Assembly: GCA_002706445.1 (NCBI GenBank)
Contig: PALE01000034.1
Location: forward strand, 1-64,000
Length of the DNA: 64,000 nt
Direction: 5' to 3'
Origin: Erythrobacteraceae bacterium
Lineage (GTDB): Bacteria; Pseudomonadota; Alphaproteobacteria; Sphingomonadales; Sphingomonadaceae
The translations under genes were made by a program, and so were the position numbers. The notes below the pieces were generated by a model that saw only the letters and a program-made list of their open reading frames with translations, had not been told where the DNA came from and searched no databases. Below are positions 1-9,430 of this stretch, piece by piece (position 1 is the stretch's first letter; every line of letters starts with the position of its first letter).

Positions 1-504
1 ATCGGCCGCACCTGGCAGGTCGGCACGATCCAGGGCGACCGCGTGCTGCCTGAACGGCTCGATGCGAGCTATGTCGGTGAGGATGGCGAGAAGCACCGCC
101 CCGTCATGCTGCACCGCGCGATCTTCGGTTCTTACGAGCGTTTTATCGGCATTCTGATCGAGCACTACGCCGGTCGTCTGCCGAGCTGGCTCGCGCCGGT
201 ACAGGCGGTGGTCGCGACTATCGTCTCGGACGCGGACGGCTATGCGCATGAAGCCGTCGGAAAGCTCAAGGCCGCCGGCATCCGGGTCGAGGCCGACACG
301 CGCAACGAGAAGATCAATTACAAGGTGCGCGAGCATTCGCTGGCGAAGGTCCCGCATCTGTTGGTTGTCGGGAAACGCGAAGCCGACGAGGGTACTGTCG
401 CGGTCCGCACGCTGGGCGAGAAGGATCAGCGCGTCATGACCCTCGACGAAGCCATTGCGATGCTGACCGAAGCGGCAACCCCGCCCGACCTGCGCAGCCA
501 GTAA
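1..504 (+). CDS. thrS: Threonine--tRNA ligase, C-terminal part (5' end outside window)
   Basis: Frame open from base 1: [68 protein letters not shown], typical class II ThrRS core plus anticodon-binding domain. Confidence 0.95.
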   Translation: MGRTWQVGTIQGDRVLPERLDASYVGEDGEKHRPVMLHRAIFGSYERFIGILIEHYAGRLPSWLAPVQAVVATIVSDADGYAHEAVGKLKAAGIRVEADTRNEKINYKVREHSLAKVPHLLVVGKREADEGTVAVRTLGEKDQRVMTLDEAIAMLTEAATPPDLRSQ

Positions 505-517
505 TCGCGGCTGGTCC

Positions 518-1261
518 TTGGACTTCTTCGAGAGTTTTACCGGTCTTCAGATTGCGGTTGCCGTGGCAGCCACCTTCGGTGCCGCCTTTATTCGCGGGCT
601 CACAGGCTTCGGCTTCGGCATATTGCTGGTGCCGATCCTCGCGCTTGCCCTGACCCCGGTCGAGGCTGTGCTGGCGGTAAATGTGATGGCGGGGTTGGTC
701 GCGCTGACCGACATCCGCCTGATCCTGCGCGAAGCCGAAAAGAGCGCAATCGTGATTTCGGCGCTGGTCGTTGTCGGGACACCGCTCGGCTTGCTGCTGC
801 TCGAGGCAACGCCCAATGCGCTGGCCCGCCTGATCATCGCGCTGATCGCTCTGTCAGCGTTTTTCGCGGTGCTTCTGCCCAAGCGCGGCGCAGACCAGCC
901 CGGACATCTGACGACGGGAGCGGTCGGATTGTCGGCAGGTTTGCTGACCGGCTTTGCGGCGATGCCGGGGCCGCCGGTGGTGCCTTACTATGTCGGGCGC
1001 CATATTCCGCGCATGACCGCCAAGGCGTCGATGATCGGGATATTCGGGGTCGCGGCAGCAGCGGGTGTCGGATCGGGCGCGGCTATTGGGGCGCTCGAAT
1101 GGCAGGTGCTTGTTCTGGGTCTGTCGCTGTTTCCGCTGGTGCTGCTGGGCAATTGGATCGGCAGCCTTGCGTTCGGCAAGGTCAACGATACGCACTGGCG
1201 CATCTGTGTCGGAACGGTGCTCGGCGCAACGGCAATCGCCGCATTGCTCAAGCTGGTTTAG
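518..1261 (+). CDS. TauE/SafE family sulfite exporter / membrane protein
   Basis: 247 aa multi-TM protein, AAFIRGLTGFGFGILLVPILALALTPVEAVLAVN; TTG start. Confidence 0.85.
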   Translation: MDFFESFTGLQIAVAVAATFGAAFIRGLTGFGFGILLVPILALALTPVEAVLAVNVMAGLVALTDIRLILREAEKSAIVISALVVVGTPLGLLLLEATPNALARLIIALIALSAFFAVLLPKRGADQPGHLTTGAVGLSAGLLTGFAAMPGPPVVPYYVGRHIPRMTAKASMIGIFGVAAAAGVGSGAAIGALEWQVLVLGLSLFPLVLLGNWIGSLAFGKVNDTHWRICVGTVLGATAIAALLKLV

Positions 1262-1392
1262 AAGGGAAGCGCTTTTCCAGCGAGGATGAGCGCCGATGCG
1301 CAACCCAGCACAATTGCGCTGCTCAGCACCCCAGTCTGGCGCTGACGGGCTTCGACAAGGGCGCTGCGGGTAAGGGCAATGGCTTTGCTCAT
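1258..1392 (-). CDS. Possible 44-aa small membrane protein
   Basis: MSKAIALTRSALVEARQRQTGVLSSAIVLGCASALILAGKALPF, hydrophobic C-terminal segment; convergent with the TauE gene; below the ORF track cutoff. Confidence 0.25.
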   Translation of the reverse strand: MSKAIALTRSALVEARQRQTGVLSSAIVLGCASALILAGKALPF

Positions 1393-1445
1393 AGTGCCCA
1401 AGCATCGCCTCAAAATCCTAACGGACCGTTAAGGCGCGACCTCGG

Positions 1446-2423
1446 TCACGCTGAGGGCATTTGCTGGCTCGCACAGTGGAACCCGCCGCCGCCAGCGAGC
1501 ACGGCATCCCCCGGAAGGCCAATGGTGGCGCGATCCGGAAAGAGTTCGGCAATTGCTGCGACGCCAGCCTCGTCATGTGGAGAGCCGAAGGTCGGCACCA
1601 CGACGAGATTCGTGGTGATCGCAAAGTTCACATAGCTCGCAGGCTCGATCGTACCGTCGCGGACAATGAGGCCGGGAGAGGGGATTGTGGCAATGTCGAC
1701 TCCGAAAGCCTCAGCGCGGCGTTTTGCGTCCTCGTAGATCGCCGCGTTGGGATCGTCCGCGCCTGTGGCTTCGGGCACGACCAAACGGTTCGGCGCCACG
1801 AAACGCGCAAGATTGTCAACATGGCCGTCGGTATGATCGTTGATCAGCCCGTCCCCGAGCCACAGCACCCGATCATAGCCTAGCATCCGGTGGAGCTCGG
1901 TCTCGATTTCACCGCGATCCATGTCCGGATTGCGATTTGGGTTGAGGAGGCACTGCTCGGTCGTCGCGACCAGTCCCGTGCCATCGCCGTCAACCGCGCC
2001 GCCTTCCAAGATCATCGGCGAAGCTTCAAGCGCCAGTCCGGCATCGCGCGCAAGTTCCGCACCGATCTCCTGATCGCCCGGCATCAGATATTTGCCGCCC
2101 CAGCCATTGAAGCCGAAGCGCCGTGCCGAGCGCCCAGCGCCATCGGCAACGATCAGCGGCCCTGTATCGCGCAGCCAGATGTCGCCATAGGTGCGCCGCT
2201 CGAGCGTGACCTTTCCGCTGACCAGCGAGGCAGCGCGGGCTTCATTGGCCGCGTCGCGCACCAGCAGCCGCACCTCTTGCCCGCTTTCGGCAACAGCATT
2301 GGCGAACGCGGCCATCTGTTCCTGCGCAGGCTCGAGCCAGCCCGGCCATTCCTCGGTCAGATGCGGAAAGCCGATCCACAGCCAGTCCTGCGGCGCCCAC
2401 TCTGGCGGCATCAGTCCTGTCAT
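1446..2423 (-). CDS. aguA: Agmatine deiminase family protein (peptidyl-arginine deiminase type)
   Basis: 325 aa; WLRDTGPLIV, NDHTDGHVDN and C-terminal GGGGFHCASQQMP with catalytic Cys. Confidence 0.88.
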   Translation of the reverse strand: MTGLMPPEWAPQDWLWIGFPHLTEEWPGWLEPAQEQMAAFANAVAESGQEVRLLVRDAANEARAASLVSGKVTLERRTYGDIWLRDTGPLIVADGAGRSARRFGFNGWGGKYLMPGDQEIGAELARDAGLALEASPMILEGGAVDGDGTGLVATTEQCLLNPNRNPDMDRGEIETELHRMLGYDRVLWLGDGLINDHTDGHVDNLARFVAPNRLVVPEATGADDPNAAIYEDAKRRAEAFGVDIATIPSPGLIVRDGTIEPASYVNFAITTNLVVVPTFGSPHDEAGVAAIAELFPDRATIGLPGDAVLAGGGGFHCASQQMPSA

Positions 2424-2455
2424 GGATCGGCTCTCTTGCTACTCAATTGTGCGGA

Positions 2456-4159
2456 TCAGCAGCCGGTATCGGCGCTGGCGCAGCTTTCGTCGCGGGTGGC
2501 TTTGAATTCGTCACCCTCGTTCCAGTTCGGCCAGCTCGTGCTCATCGCCATCATCCGGCCGATGCGATAGAACAGCTGGAGATCGGCCATCACGCCCGAC
2601 CAGTCCCACTCTTCGTTGAACTCGTCCTTCGGCCCGTGATAGCGGTTTTCGGTGTAGTCGGCCGCAACCGCAGCACCGGCTTCCTTGCCGCCGTCGATCA
2701 GATCTTCGCCGCCATCGATGTAAAGCATCGGGACGCCCTGCTTGGCGAAAGCGAAGTGGTCGGAGCGGTAGTAGTAACCCGCTTCAGGCTTCGGATTGGG
2801 CGTTGCGACGCGGCTGTCGGCCATGAGTGCTGCATCAAGGAAAGCATCGAGCTGCGATTTGCCCGGCCCGACGACCGTCACGTCCTTGGCCGGACCTGCG
2901 ACCTGAAACGCGTCCATGTTGATCCCGCCCACGGTCTTGTCGAGCGGGAAGATCGGGTTGGCGGCATAGTAATAGGCCCCCAGCAGTCCGGATTCCTCCG
3001 CGGTCACCGCAAGGAAGACGAGGCTGCGACGCGGTGCGCCTGCCTTCGCATGCGCTTCGGCAAGCGTCACCAGTGCAGCGGTGCCGGTCGCATTGTCGAC
3101 TGCGCCGTTGCAGATGTCGTCGCCATCAGGTGCAGGCGTGCAACGTCCGAGGTGATCCCAGTGCGCGGTATGAATGACATATTCTTCCGGCGCTTCGGTG
3201 CCGGGAAGGACGCCGATCACGTTCTTCGAGGCAAACTTGCGAATGTCGTTCTGGAAGCTGGTCGAAGCGGTCATGCCGAGTTCGACCGGCTTGAAACCCT
3301 TCTGTTTGGCAGCGGCGCTCAGCTCGTCGAGGTCTTGCCCTGCGGCGGCAAGGATTTCGCGGGCGACGTCGTTCTGCACCCAGCCGTTCATCATCGTGCG
3401 CGCAGGCGGGTTCTCGCCATATTCGGGGTAGGCTTGCGGGCCCGACCACGAGCTTTCGACAACGCTCCAGCCATAGCTGGCGGGTTCAGTGTCGTGGACG
3501 ATGATCGCAGCCGCTGCACCCTGACGCGCGGCCTCTTCATACTTGTAGGTCCAGCGACCGTAGAAGGTCATCGCGCGGCCATTGAACGTGCCTTCGAGGC
3601 CTTCGGTTTCATAATCGGGATCGTTGACGAGAATGACCACCGTCTTGCCGGTGACATCGACGCCTTCATAGTCGTTCCAGCCGCGCTCGGGCGCGTTGAT
3701 GCCGTAACCGACGAAAACCATCTCGCTGTTCGCGACCTGTGTCGCGGCATCTTCGCGATAGGTCACACCGACCCATTCGCTGCCGAAGTCATAGACCAGA
3801 TCGGTGTCGCCATTGGTGATGGTGAGCGGTGCGAAGTTCTTGCCGGTAATCTCGACCAGCGGAACGTCCTGAACCCAGCTGTCGCCATTGCCCGGCTGAA
3901 GTCCGGCGGCGGCGAAGCGTTCGGTCAGCAGCGCGACGGTCAGTTCCTCGCCCTTGCTGCCCGGCATGCGGCCTTCGAACTCGTCGCTCGACAGGATGCG
4001 GGTGACGTCCTTCATCGTGTCTTCGGACAGGTCGCCGGCTTCGACTTCGGGAATGTCGAGCGCGGGTGCGGTGTCGCCGCCAGGCAGAGCATCGCAGCCC
4101 GCCAGCGCAAGCGCTGTTGCAGTTGCCAGCGCGAAGGGCGCTATTGCGCGTTTGATCAT
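2456..4159 (-). CDS. M28 family metallopeptidase, predicted lipoprotein
   Basis: Start at MIKRAIAPFALATATALALAGC (lipobox); HTAHWDHLG, DNATGTAALVTLAEA, TAEESGLLGAYYYA, YRSDHFAFAKQGVP metal-site motifs. Confidence 0.9.
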   Translation of the reverse strand: MIKRAIAPFALATATALALAGCDALPGGDTAPALDIPEVEAGDLSEDTMKDVTRILSSDEFEGRMPGSKGEELTVALLTERFAAAGLQPGNGDSWVQDVPLVEITGKNFAPLTITNGDTDLVYDFGSEWVGVTYREDAATQVANSEMVFVGYGINAPERGWNDYEGVDVTGKTVVILVNDPDYETEGLEGTFNGRAMTFYGRWTYKYEEAARQGAAAAIIVHDTEPASYGWSVVESSWSGPQAYPEYGENPPARTMMNGWVQNDVAREILAAAGQDLDELSAAAKQKGFKPVELGMTASTSFQNDIRKFASKNVIGVLPGTEAPEEYVIHTAHWDHLGRCTPAPDGDDICNGAVDNATGTAALVTLAEAHAKAGAPRRSLVFLAVTAEESGLLGAYYYAANPIFPLDKTVGGINMDAFQVAGPAKDVTVVGPGKSQLDAFLDAALMADSRVATPNPKPEAGYYYRSDHFAFAKQGVPMLYIDGGEDLIDGGKEAGAAVAADYTENRYHGPKDEFNEEWDWSGVMADLQLFYRIGRMMAMSTSWPNWNEGDEFKATRDESCASADTGC

Positions 4160-4276
4160 GGAAAATTCCTCATTTCGCATTCGAACAATGTGTAGCGAAT
4201 ATGGCGTGGGCTTCTCGCAGAGCTTGGGGGAAGTCGCAAGCTTGCAGGTGCGCCGCCGCATCGCCAAAGGAGAGGT

Positions 4277-6994
4277 ATGACGACACCCCATTGGAGCGGA
4301 GCACTCGAGCGCGCGCGCAGCCATGCGCCCTTCCTTGCGCGCTCGCTCGATCGGCAGGAGGAACTCGCCGCGTTGTTGGCGGCCGGCAAGGGTGAGGCGG
4401 CGCTTGAATGGGCGAGGGCGCGCGGCGAGCATGACGACGCCGAGATCGGTCTCCGCCGTCATCGCCTTGGCCTAGCGACGGCGCTGGCAATCGGCGATCT
4501 GGCCGGCGCATTCCCGCTTTCGCGCGTGCTCGCGGAGTTGAGCGGCTTTGCCGATCACGCGCTCGACCGGGCGATCCGTGCCGCTATCGAGGAGCGCACG
4601 GGCGAGGCGAGCGCTGAAGGAATGATTGCGCTCGCGCTCGGCAAGCAGGGCGCGGGCGAACTGAACTATTCGTCCGACATCGACCCGATCCTCCTCTACG
4701 AACCCGACCGCCTGCCGCGCCGCGATAGCGACGATCCGGGCGAGGCGGCGCAGCGCTATGCGCGGCGCGTGGTCAAATTGCTCTCCGACAACACGGCGGA
4801 AGGCTATGTCCTGCGGGTCGATCTGAGGCTGCGTCCGGCAAGCGAGATCAGCCCTCTCGCGGTTCCGCGCGGCTCCGCCCTGGCGCATTATCAGGGGCAG
4901 GCGCTTGCATGGGAACGTGCCGCTTTCATTCGCGCCCGTGCGGCTGCGGGCGATATAGAAGCGGGTGAAGACTTTCTGGCGGAAATTGCGCCTTTTGTAT
5001 GGCGGCAAGCGCTCGACTTTGGCGCAATCGAGGAAATCCGCGCGCTGACCCTGCGTATTCGCGAAAGCTATGAAGGCACCCGCCGACCCGGCCCCGGTTT
5101 CGACATCAAGCGCGGGCGCGGCGGTATCCGCGAGATCGAGTTTTTCGCGCAGACCCATCAGCTGATCCACGGCGGGCGTGACCGTTCGCTGCGAGTGCGC
5201 GGGACGCGAGCGGCGCTCGATGCACTGGCAGGAGCGGGCCGGATCGAAGCTGATGAGGCGCGTATCTTGGGCGAAGGGTATGACCGGCTGCGCGTGATCG
5301 AACACCGCTTGCAGATGGTTAACGACCGCCAGACCCACTCTCTGCCCGAAGGCGACGCGCTTGACAACGTCGCGCGGCTCGACGGGCTGGAGGACGGCGC
5401 GGCGCTCGTTGCCGAATTGACCGAACTGACCGACCGCACCGGGCGTATCTACGAAGGTTTGATCGGCGAAGAGCAGCGTGCCGTTTCAGCCGTGCCAAAA
5501 GCCTCCGAGCGCGCCGCCTCGCTCGACACGCTCGGTTTCGACAATCCCGAAGCGCTTGCCGCGCGGATCGAAGAATGGCGCGACGGGCGCTACGCCTCGA
5601 TCCGGTCGCCACAGGCACTGGCCGCGTTCGACCAGATGTTGCCGCAGCTGCTCGAAGCGATTGCCAAGAGCGATGACCCCGAACGCGCCCTGTCGCGTTG
5701 GCAGGGAATATTGGAGCGGGCGACGTCGGCGATCACATTGTTCCGCTTGCTCGCTGCCGAACCCGATTTGCTCGACCGCCTCGTCGCCGCGCTCACACTC
5801 TCGCCGATTCTGGCCGACGAACTGGCGCGCAGACCCGAGACGCTCGATGTGCTGATCGACCGCGAAGAGATCGCGTTCGACGGTTTGTTCAAGGCAACGC
5901 TCGAGCAGATGCACGCAAGCTGCGAGCGCGACGATTACGAGGCTCGGCTCGACGCCATCCGCCATGTGACCAGCGAAGCGCGCTTCACGCTGGGCATCGG
6001 ACTGATCGCAGCCGACTACAAGCCTTCGCGGATCGGCGCTGCTCTCTCGCATACGGCGGAAGCCGCGATTGCGGTCGCGCATGAGGCTGCCGCGCGCGAG
6101 TTCGCTCTTAATCACGGTAGCATCGAAGGCAGCGAACTGGTGGTCGTCGGGCTGGGACGGCTTGGTGGCGGGGCGCTGACCCATGCGTCGGACCTCGACA
6201 TGATCTACCTCTTCACCGGAGATTTCTCTGCCCAGTCGGATGGCAAACGTCCGCTGGGGGCAACGCTCTACTACAATCGTCTGGCAAGCCGGGTCAGTGC
6301 AGCGCTTTCGGTGCCGACAGCACAAGGCCCGCTGTACGAGATCGACACGCGCCTGCGCCCGCAGGGCAAGCAAGGTCCGTTAGCGGTATCGGTCGAGGCT
6401 TTCGACAAATACCAGCGCGAGAGCGCGTGGACGTGGGAGCACATGGCGCTCAACCGGGCGCGGGTGCTGGTCGGGTCCGAAGCGGCGCGCGAAGCGGTCG
6501 AGGCGGCGATCTCTGCGGTGAAGTGCCAACCCCGCGATGCCCAGACCTTGCGCAAGGACGTGCTTAAGATGCGCGCCGAAATCGCCCGCCACAAACCTCC
6601 GCGCGGCGAGATCGACGTCAAGCTGCTGCGCGGCGGGTTGGTGGACGTCGAGTTCCTTGTCCATTTCCTGCAATTGCGAGACGCGGCCACGCTCGCGGAG
6701 CAGACGCCGCAGATGCTTGATCCCGATTTCTCGGTCGCGATTCCGGCTCTGGTAAAGCTTGGCTGCGTTTCCGGGGACTTGTGGACCGCCTATGACGTGC
6801 TGACCGATATGTTGGTCGCAGGCCGGTTGCTTGCGCCCGACGGCAAGGAGCCGCCGCCTGCCGCAGCCAAGGCCCTTGCGCGAGCCTGCCAATGCGATAG
6901 CTACGCCGCGCTCTGCGCCCGCATCGCGGACGCCCGCAAGGTCGTTGCGATGAGCTGGGCGCAAACCTTCGAACAGGAACTGGAGTTGGATTGA
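4277..6994 (+). CDS. glnE: Bifunctional glutamine-synthetase adenylyltransferase/deadenylyltransferase
   Basis: 905 aa; GELNYSSDIDPILLY and THASDLDMIYLF nucleotidyltransferase motifs, duplicated architecture. Confidence 0.95.
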   Translation: MTTPHWSGALERARSHAPFLARSLDRQEELAALLAAGKGEAALEWARARGEHDDAEIGLRRHRLGLATALAIGDLAGAFPLSRVLAELSGFADHALDRAIRAAIEERTGEASAEGMIALALGKQGAGELNYSSDIDPILLYEPDRLPRRDSDDPGEAAQRYARRVVKLLSDNTAEGYVLRVDLRLRPASEISPLAVPRGSALAHYQGQALAWERAAFIRARAAAGDIEAGEDFLAEIAPFVWRQALDFGAIEEIRALTLRIRESYEGTRRPGPGFDIKRGRGGIREIEFFAQTHQLIHGGRDRSLRVRGTRAALDALAGAGRIEADEARILGEGYDRLRVIEHRLQMVNDRQTHSLPEGDALDNVARLDGLEDGAALVAELTELTDRTGRIYEGLIGEEQRAVSAVPKASERAASLDTLGFDNPEALAARIEEWRDGRYASIRSPQALAAFDQMLPQLLEAIAKSDDPERALSRWQGILERATSAITLFRLLAAEPDLLDRLVAALTLSPILADELARRPETLDVLIDREEIAFDGLFKATLEQMHASCERDDYEARLDAIRHVTSEARFTLGIGLIAADYKPSRIGAALSHTAEAAIAVAHEAAAREFALNHGSIEGSELVVVGLGRLGGGALTHASDLDMIYLFTGDFSAQSDGKRPLGATLYYNRLASRVSAALSVPTAQGPLYEIDTRLRPQGKQGPLAVSVEAFDKYQRESAWTWEHMALNRARVLVGSEAAREAVEAAISAVKCQPRDAQTLRKDVLKMRAEIARHKPPRGEIDVKLLRGGLVDVEFLVHFLQLRDAATLAEQTPQMLDPDFSVAIPALVKLGCVSGDLWTAYDVLTDMLVAGRLLAPDGKEPPPAAAKALARACQCDSYAALCARIADARKVVAMSWAQTFEQELELD

Positions 6995-7467
6995 TGACAG
7001 ATTTTGCCGCAGCCGGTGACACCATGCCCGATATCGCACTTGAAACCCCCGACGGTGGCAGCGTCAAACCGTCCGACTACAAGGGCAAGAAGCTGGTCGT
7101 ATTCTTCTATCCCAAGGACAATACGCCCGGATGCACGACCGAGGCGAAGGACTTCACCGCGCTGAAGCCGGAATTCGACAAGGCTGGGGTGGAACTTCTC
7201 GGCGTGAGCAAGGATTCGCCCAAGAAACACCAGAACTTCATCGCCAAACACGATCTCACCACCCCGCTGGCAACCGATGCCGAGGAAGGCGGACTGTCCG
7301 ATGCGCTTGGTGTGTGGACCGAGAAGAAGATGTACGGAAAGACCTTCATGGGCATGGTCCGCACCACCTATCTGATCGGCGAAGACGGCAAGATCGCGCA
7401 GGTCTGGAACAAGGTGAAGGTCAAAGGCCACGCCGAGGAAGTGCTGGCGGGTGCCAAGGCGCTGTAA
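6994..7467 (+). CDS. bcp: Thioredoxin-dependent thiol peroxidase (BCP-type peroxiredoxin)
   Basis: VVFFYPKDNTPGCTTEAKDF; ATG overlaps the glnE stop (TGATG). Confidence 0.93.
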   Translation: MTDFAAAGDTMPDIALETPDGGSVKPSDYKGKKLVVFFYPKDNTPGCTTEAKDFTALKPEFDKAGVELLGVSKDSPKKHQNFIAKHDLTTPLATDAEEGGLSDALGVWTEKKMYGKTFMGMVRTTYLIGEDGKIAQVWNKVKVKGHAEEVLAGAKAL

Positions 7468-7472
7468 GCGGA

Positions 7473-8264
7473 ATGGAAAGCGTATCCTCTGCCATCCGCA
7501 AGGCGCTGCTCACCGGCGAGCCGCGCGCCAAGTGCTTTGCCGCGCGCGATGTCGCGCGCCGCTGGCGGATGGGGAAGCTTGCTTTCGAGTTCGATACACC
7601 GATGCCCGCCGCGCCAGCCTGGCCGCTCGAACCTGAATTGCTACCGCCCAACCGTATGCCCAAACGCGGCAAGTTCGGGTCCGAGCGCGGGCGGATCGCG
7701 CTGTGGCACAGCCTTGCGCATATCGAGTTCGTCGCAATCGATCTCGCGCTCGACATGGCAGGGCGGTTCGGTGCGGAGATGGGCGAGGAGTTCGTCTCGG
7801 ACTTTCTCTCGGTCGCAGCAGACGAGGCGATGCATTACGCACTGCTGGCGCGAAAGCTCGAAACAATCGGCAGCCACTACGGCGCGCTACCGGCGCATGC
7901 AGGGCTTTGGGAGGCCGCTCACACGACCCGCCACGATGTCGCGGCACGACTGGCGATCGTGCCGATGGTGCTCGAAGCACGCGGTCTTGATGTCACACCT
8001 GCCACTTTAGAGCGCGTAAAGGCGGCCGGCGACGATCACGGTGCACGCATTCTCGCCCGCATCCTTGACGACGAAATCCGTCATGTCGGATTCGGGACCA
8101 AGCACTTTCTGGCGATCGCAGAGAATCTGAAAAAAGATCCCGCCACCTCTTGGAAATCCTTGGTGAGCACCTACTTTCGGGGTGCGGTTAAGCCACCGTT
8201 CAACGACTCAGCGCGTCTTGCTGCCGGACTGTCGCGTGAGTTTTACGAAGGTGTTGCGAATTAA
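7473..8264 (+). CDS. DUF455 family ferritin-like protein
   Basis: MESVSSAIRKALLTGEPRAK..., HIEFVAIDLALD, DEAMHYALL, DDEIRHVGFG; start internal to track ORF 7131..8264. Confidence 0.85.
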   Translation: MESVSSAIRKALLTGEPRAKCFAARDVARRWRMGKLAFEFDTPMPAAPAWPLEPELLPPNRMPKRGKFGSERGRIALWHSLAHIEFVAIDLALDMAGRFGAEMGEEFVSDFLSVAADEAMHYALLARKLETIGSHYGALPAHAGLWEAAHTTRHDVAARLAIVPMVLEARGLDVTPATLERVKAAGDDHGARILARILDDEIRHVGFGTKHFLAIAENLKKDPATSWKSLVSTYFRGAVKPPFNDSARLAAGLSREFYEGVAN

Positions 8265-8422
8265 CGAATCGCCGCAATAACGGTCCTCACACCGCCGGAA
8301 GCGAGATTCCGGCAAACGGTTGAAGCGTGCCGCCGGGCCAGTAAGAGCCCTCCATCAAGCACCAGGCGCGATCGACCAAACGCAAAGAATGGCGTCCAAA
8401 CGCCAGTCAGGACCGGGTCAAT

Positions 8423-9184
8423 ATGAATTCGCGCATCATGCGTTCTGTTTCCAAGCTCGCCGCCGCACTCGGCGTCGCGACCACGCTCATCGCTGCAAGC
8501 CCCGCGATGGCCAATAGCTCCGCCAACGCCGCAGCAGCCGACATCACCGAACCCGTTCGCGAAGCGCAGGACGAAGGCTACGGCAATTCCGACGAACGCT
8601 TCAGCGAACTCTTCGCAAGCTGGTCGACTATTGAATCTGCTGCACCGGAAACGCCGGGCGCGCCTGCCACCATTATTGAACGCTCGACCGTTTCGGTTCC
8701 CTCGCGCATGCCGCTTGAAGGTTCGCGGATGAGCAGCGGCTACGGAATGCGCGACCATCCGGTTCTGCGCCAGCGTCGCAATCACAAGGGTGTCGATCTG
8801 GCCGCCCCGACCGGCACGCCGATTTACGCGACTGCCGACGGTATCGTGGGCCGCGCCGACTGGTTTTCCAGCTACGGCCTTTTCGTCAGCATCGATCATG
8901 GTGCCGATCTCGAAACCCGTTACGCACACATGTCGCGCCTTGCAGTCGCTGCGGGTGATCGCGTGAACAAGGGCGACGTAATCGGCTATGTCGGTTCGAC
9001 CGGCCGCTCGACTGGTCCGCACCTTCACTATGAAGTGCGCGTCGATGGGCTTGCGGTTAACCCGATTCCCTATATGAAGGAATCCGAAGAGCAGACTCGA
9101 CTGGCCCAGATTGAAGCTGAAGCCGAGAGTCAGGCTAACATGCTGCCGGGTCGGCGTCGTGTTGGTGCGCTCAGCGGCGAGTAA
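8423..9184 (+). CDS. M23 family metallopeptidase
   Basis: GYGMRDHPVLRQRRNHKGVDLAAPTGTPIYA and GRSTGPHLHYEVR (LytM HxxxD / HxH). Confidence 0.93.
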   Translation: MNSRIMRSVSKLAAALGVATTLIAASPAMANSSANAAAADITEPVREAQDEGYGNSDERFSELFASWSTIESAAPETPGAPATIIERSTVSVPSRMPLEGSRMSSGYGMRDHPVLRQRRNHKGVDLAAPTGTPIYATADGIVGRADWFSSYGLFVSIDHGADLETRYAHMSRLAVAAGDRVNKGDVIGYVGSTGRSTGPHLHYEVRVDGLAVNPIPYMKESEEQTRLAQIEAEAESQANMLPGRRRVGALSGE

Positions 9185-9246
9185 GCTGCGACAAGGAATG
9201 CCCGCCTGGAAGCGGGGTCGGACATTGGAGAGGGTGTCCGAGTATG

Positions 9247-9274
9247 GGCGGCGGGTTTTCCCGCCGCCTTTTTT
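9247..9274 (+). terminator. Rho-independent terminator
   Basis: GGCGGCGGG TTTT CCCGCCGCC TTTTTT. Confidence 0.85.
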
Positions 9275-9430
9275 ATGTGCGCGGCTCGTGCGCGAATTCT
9301 CGCAATCAGTTGCAATTCCGCATTGATTTTCGCTTGAGTGCCCGCGGTGCTTCGCTAGTCTCACCCGCAAGGATCAGCCGCCTTTCCGCAGCCCGGAGCT
9401 CGGAAACGGACAGCTGCCAGGGAGAGACAC

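Noticed and set aside
2447-4195. 582-aa plus-strand ORF opposite the M28 peptidase
   Set aside because: Antisense shadow ORF in high-GC DNA; composition rich in Arg/His/Val/Asp without domain motifs, while the minus strand encodes a clear peptidase.
8294-8313. Hairpin GCCGGAA-GCGAGA-TTCCGGC downstream of the DUF455 gene
   Set aside because: No U-tract, so not called as a terminator; single short hairpin in GC-rich DNA is not strong evidence.
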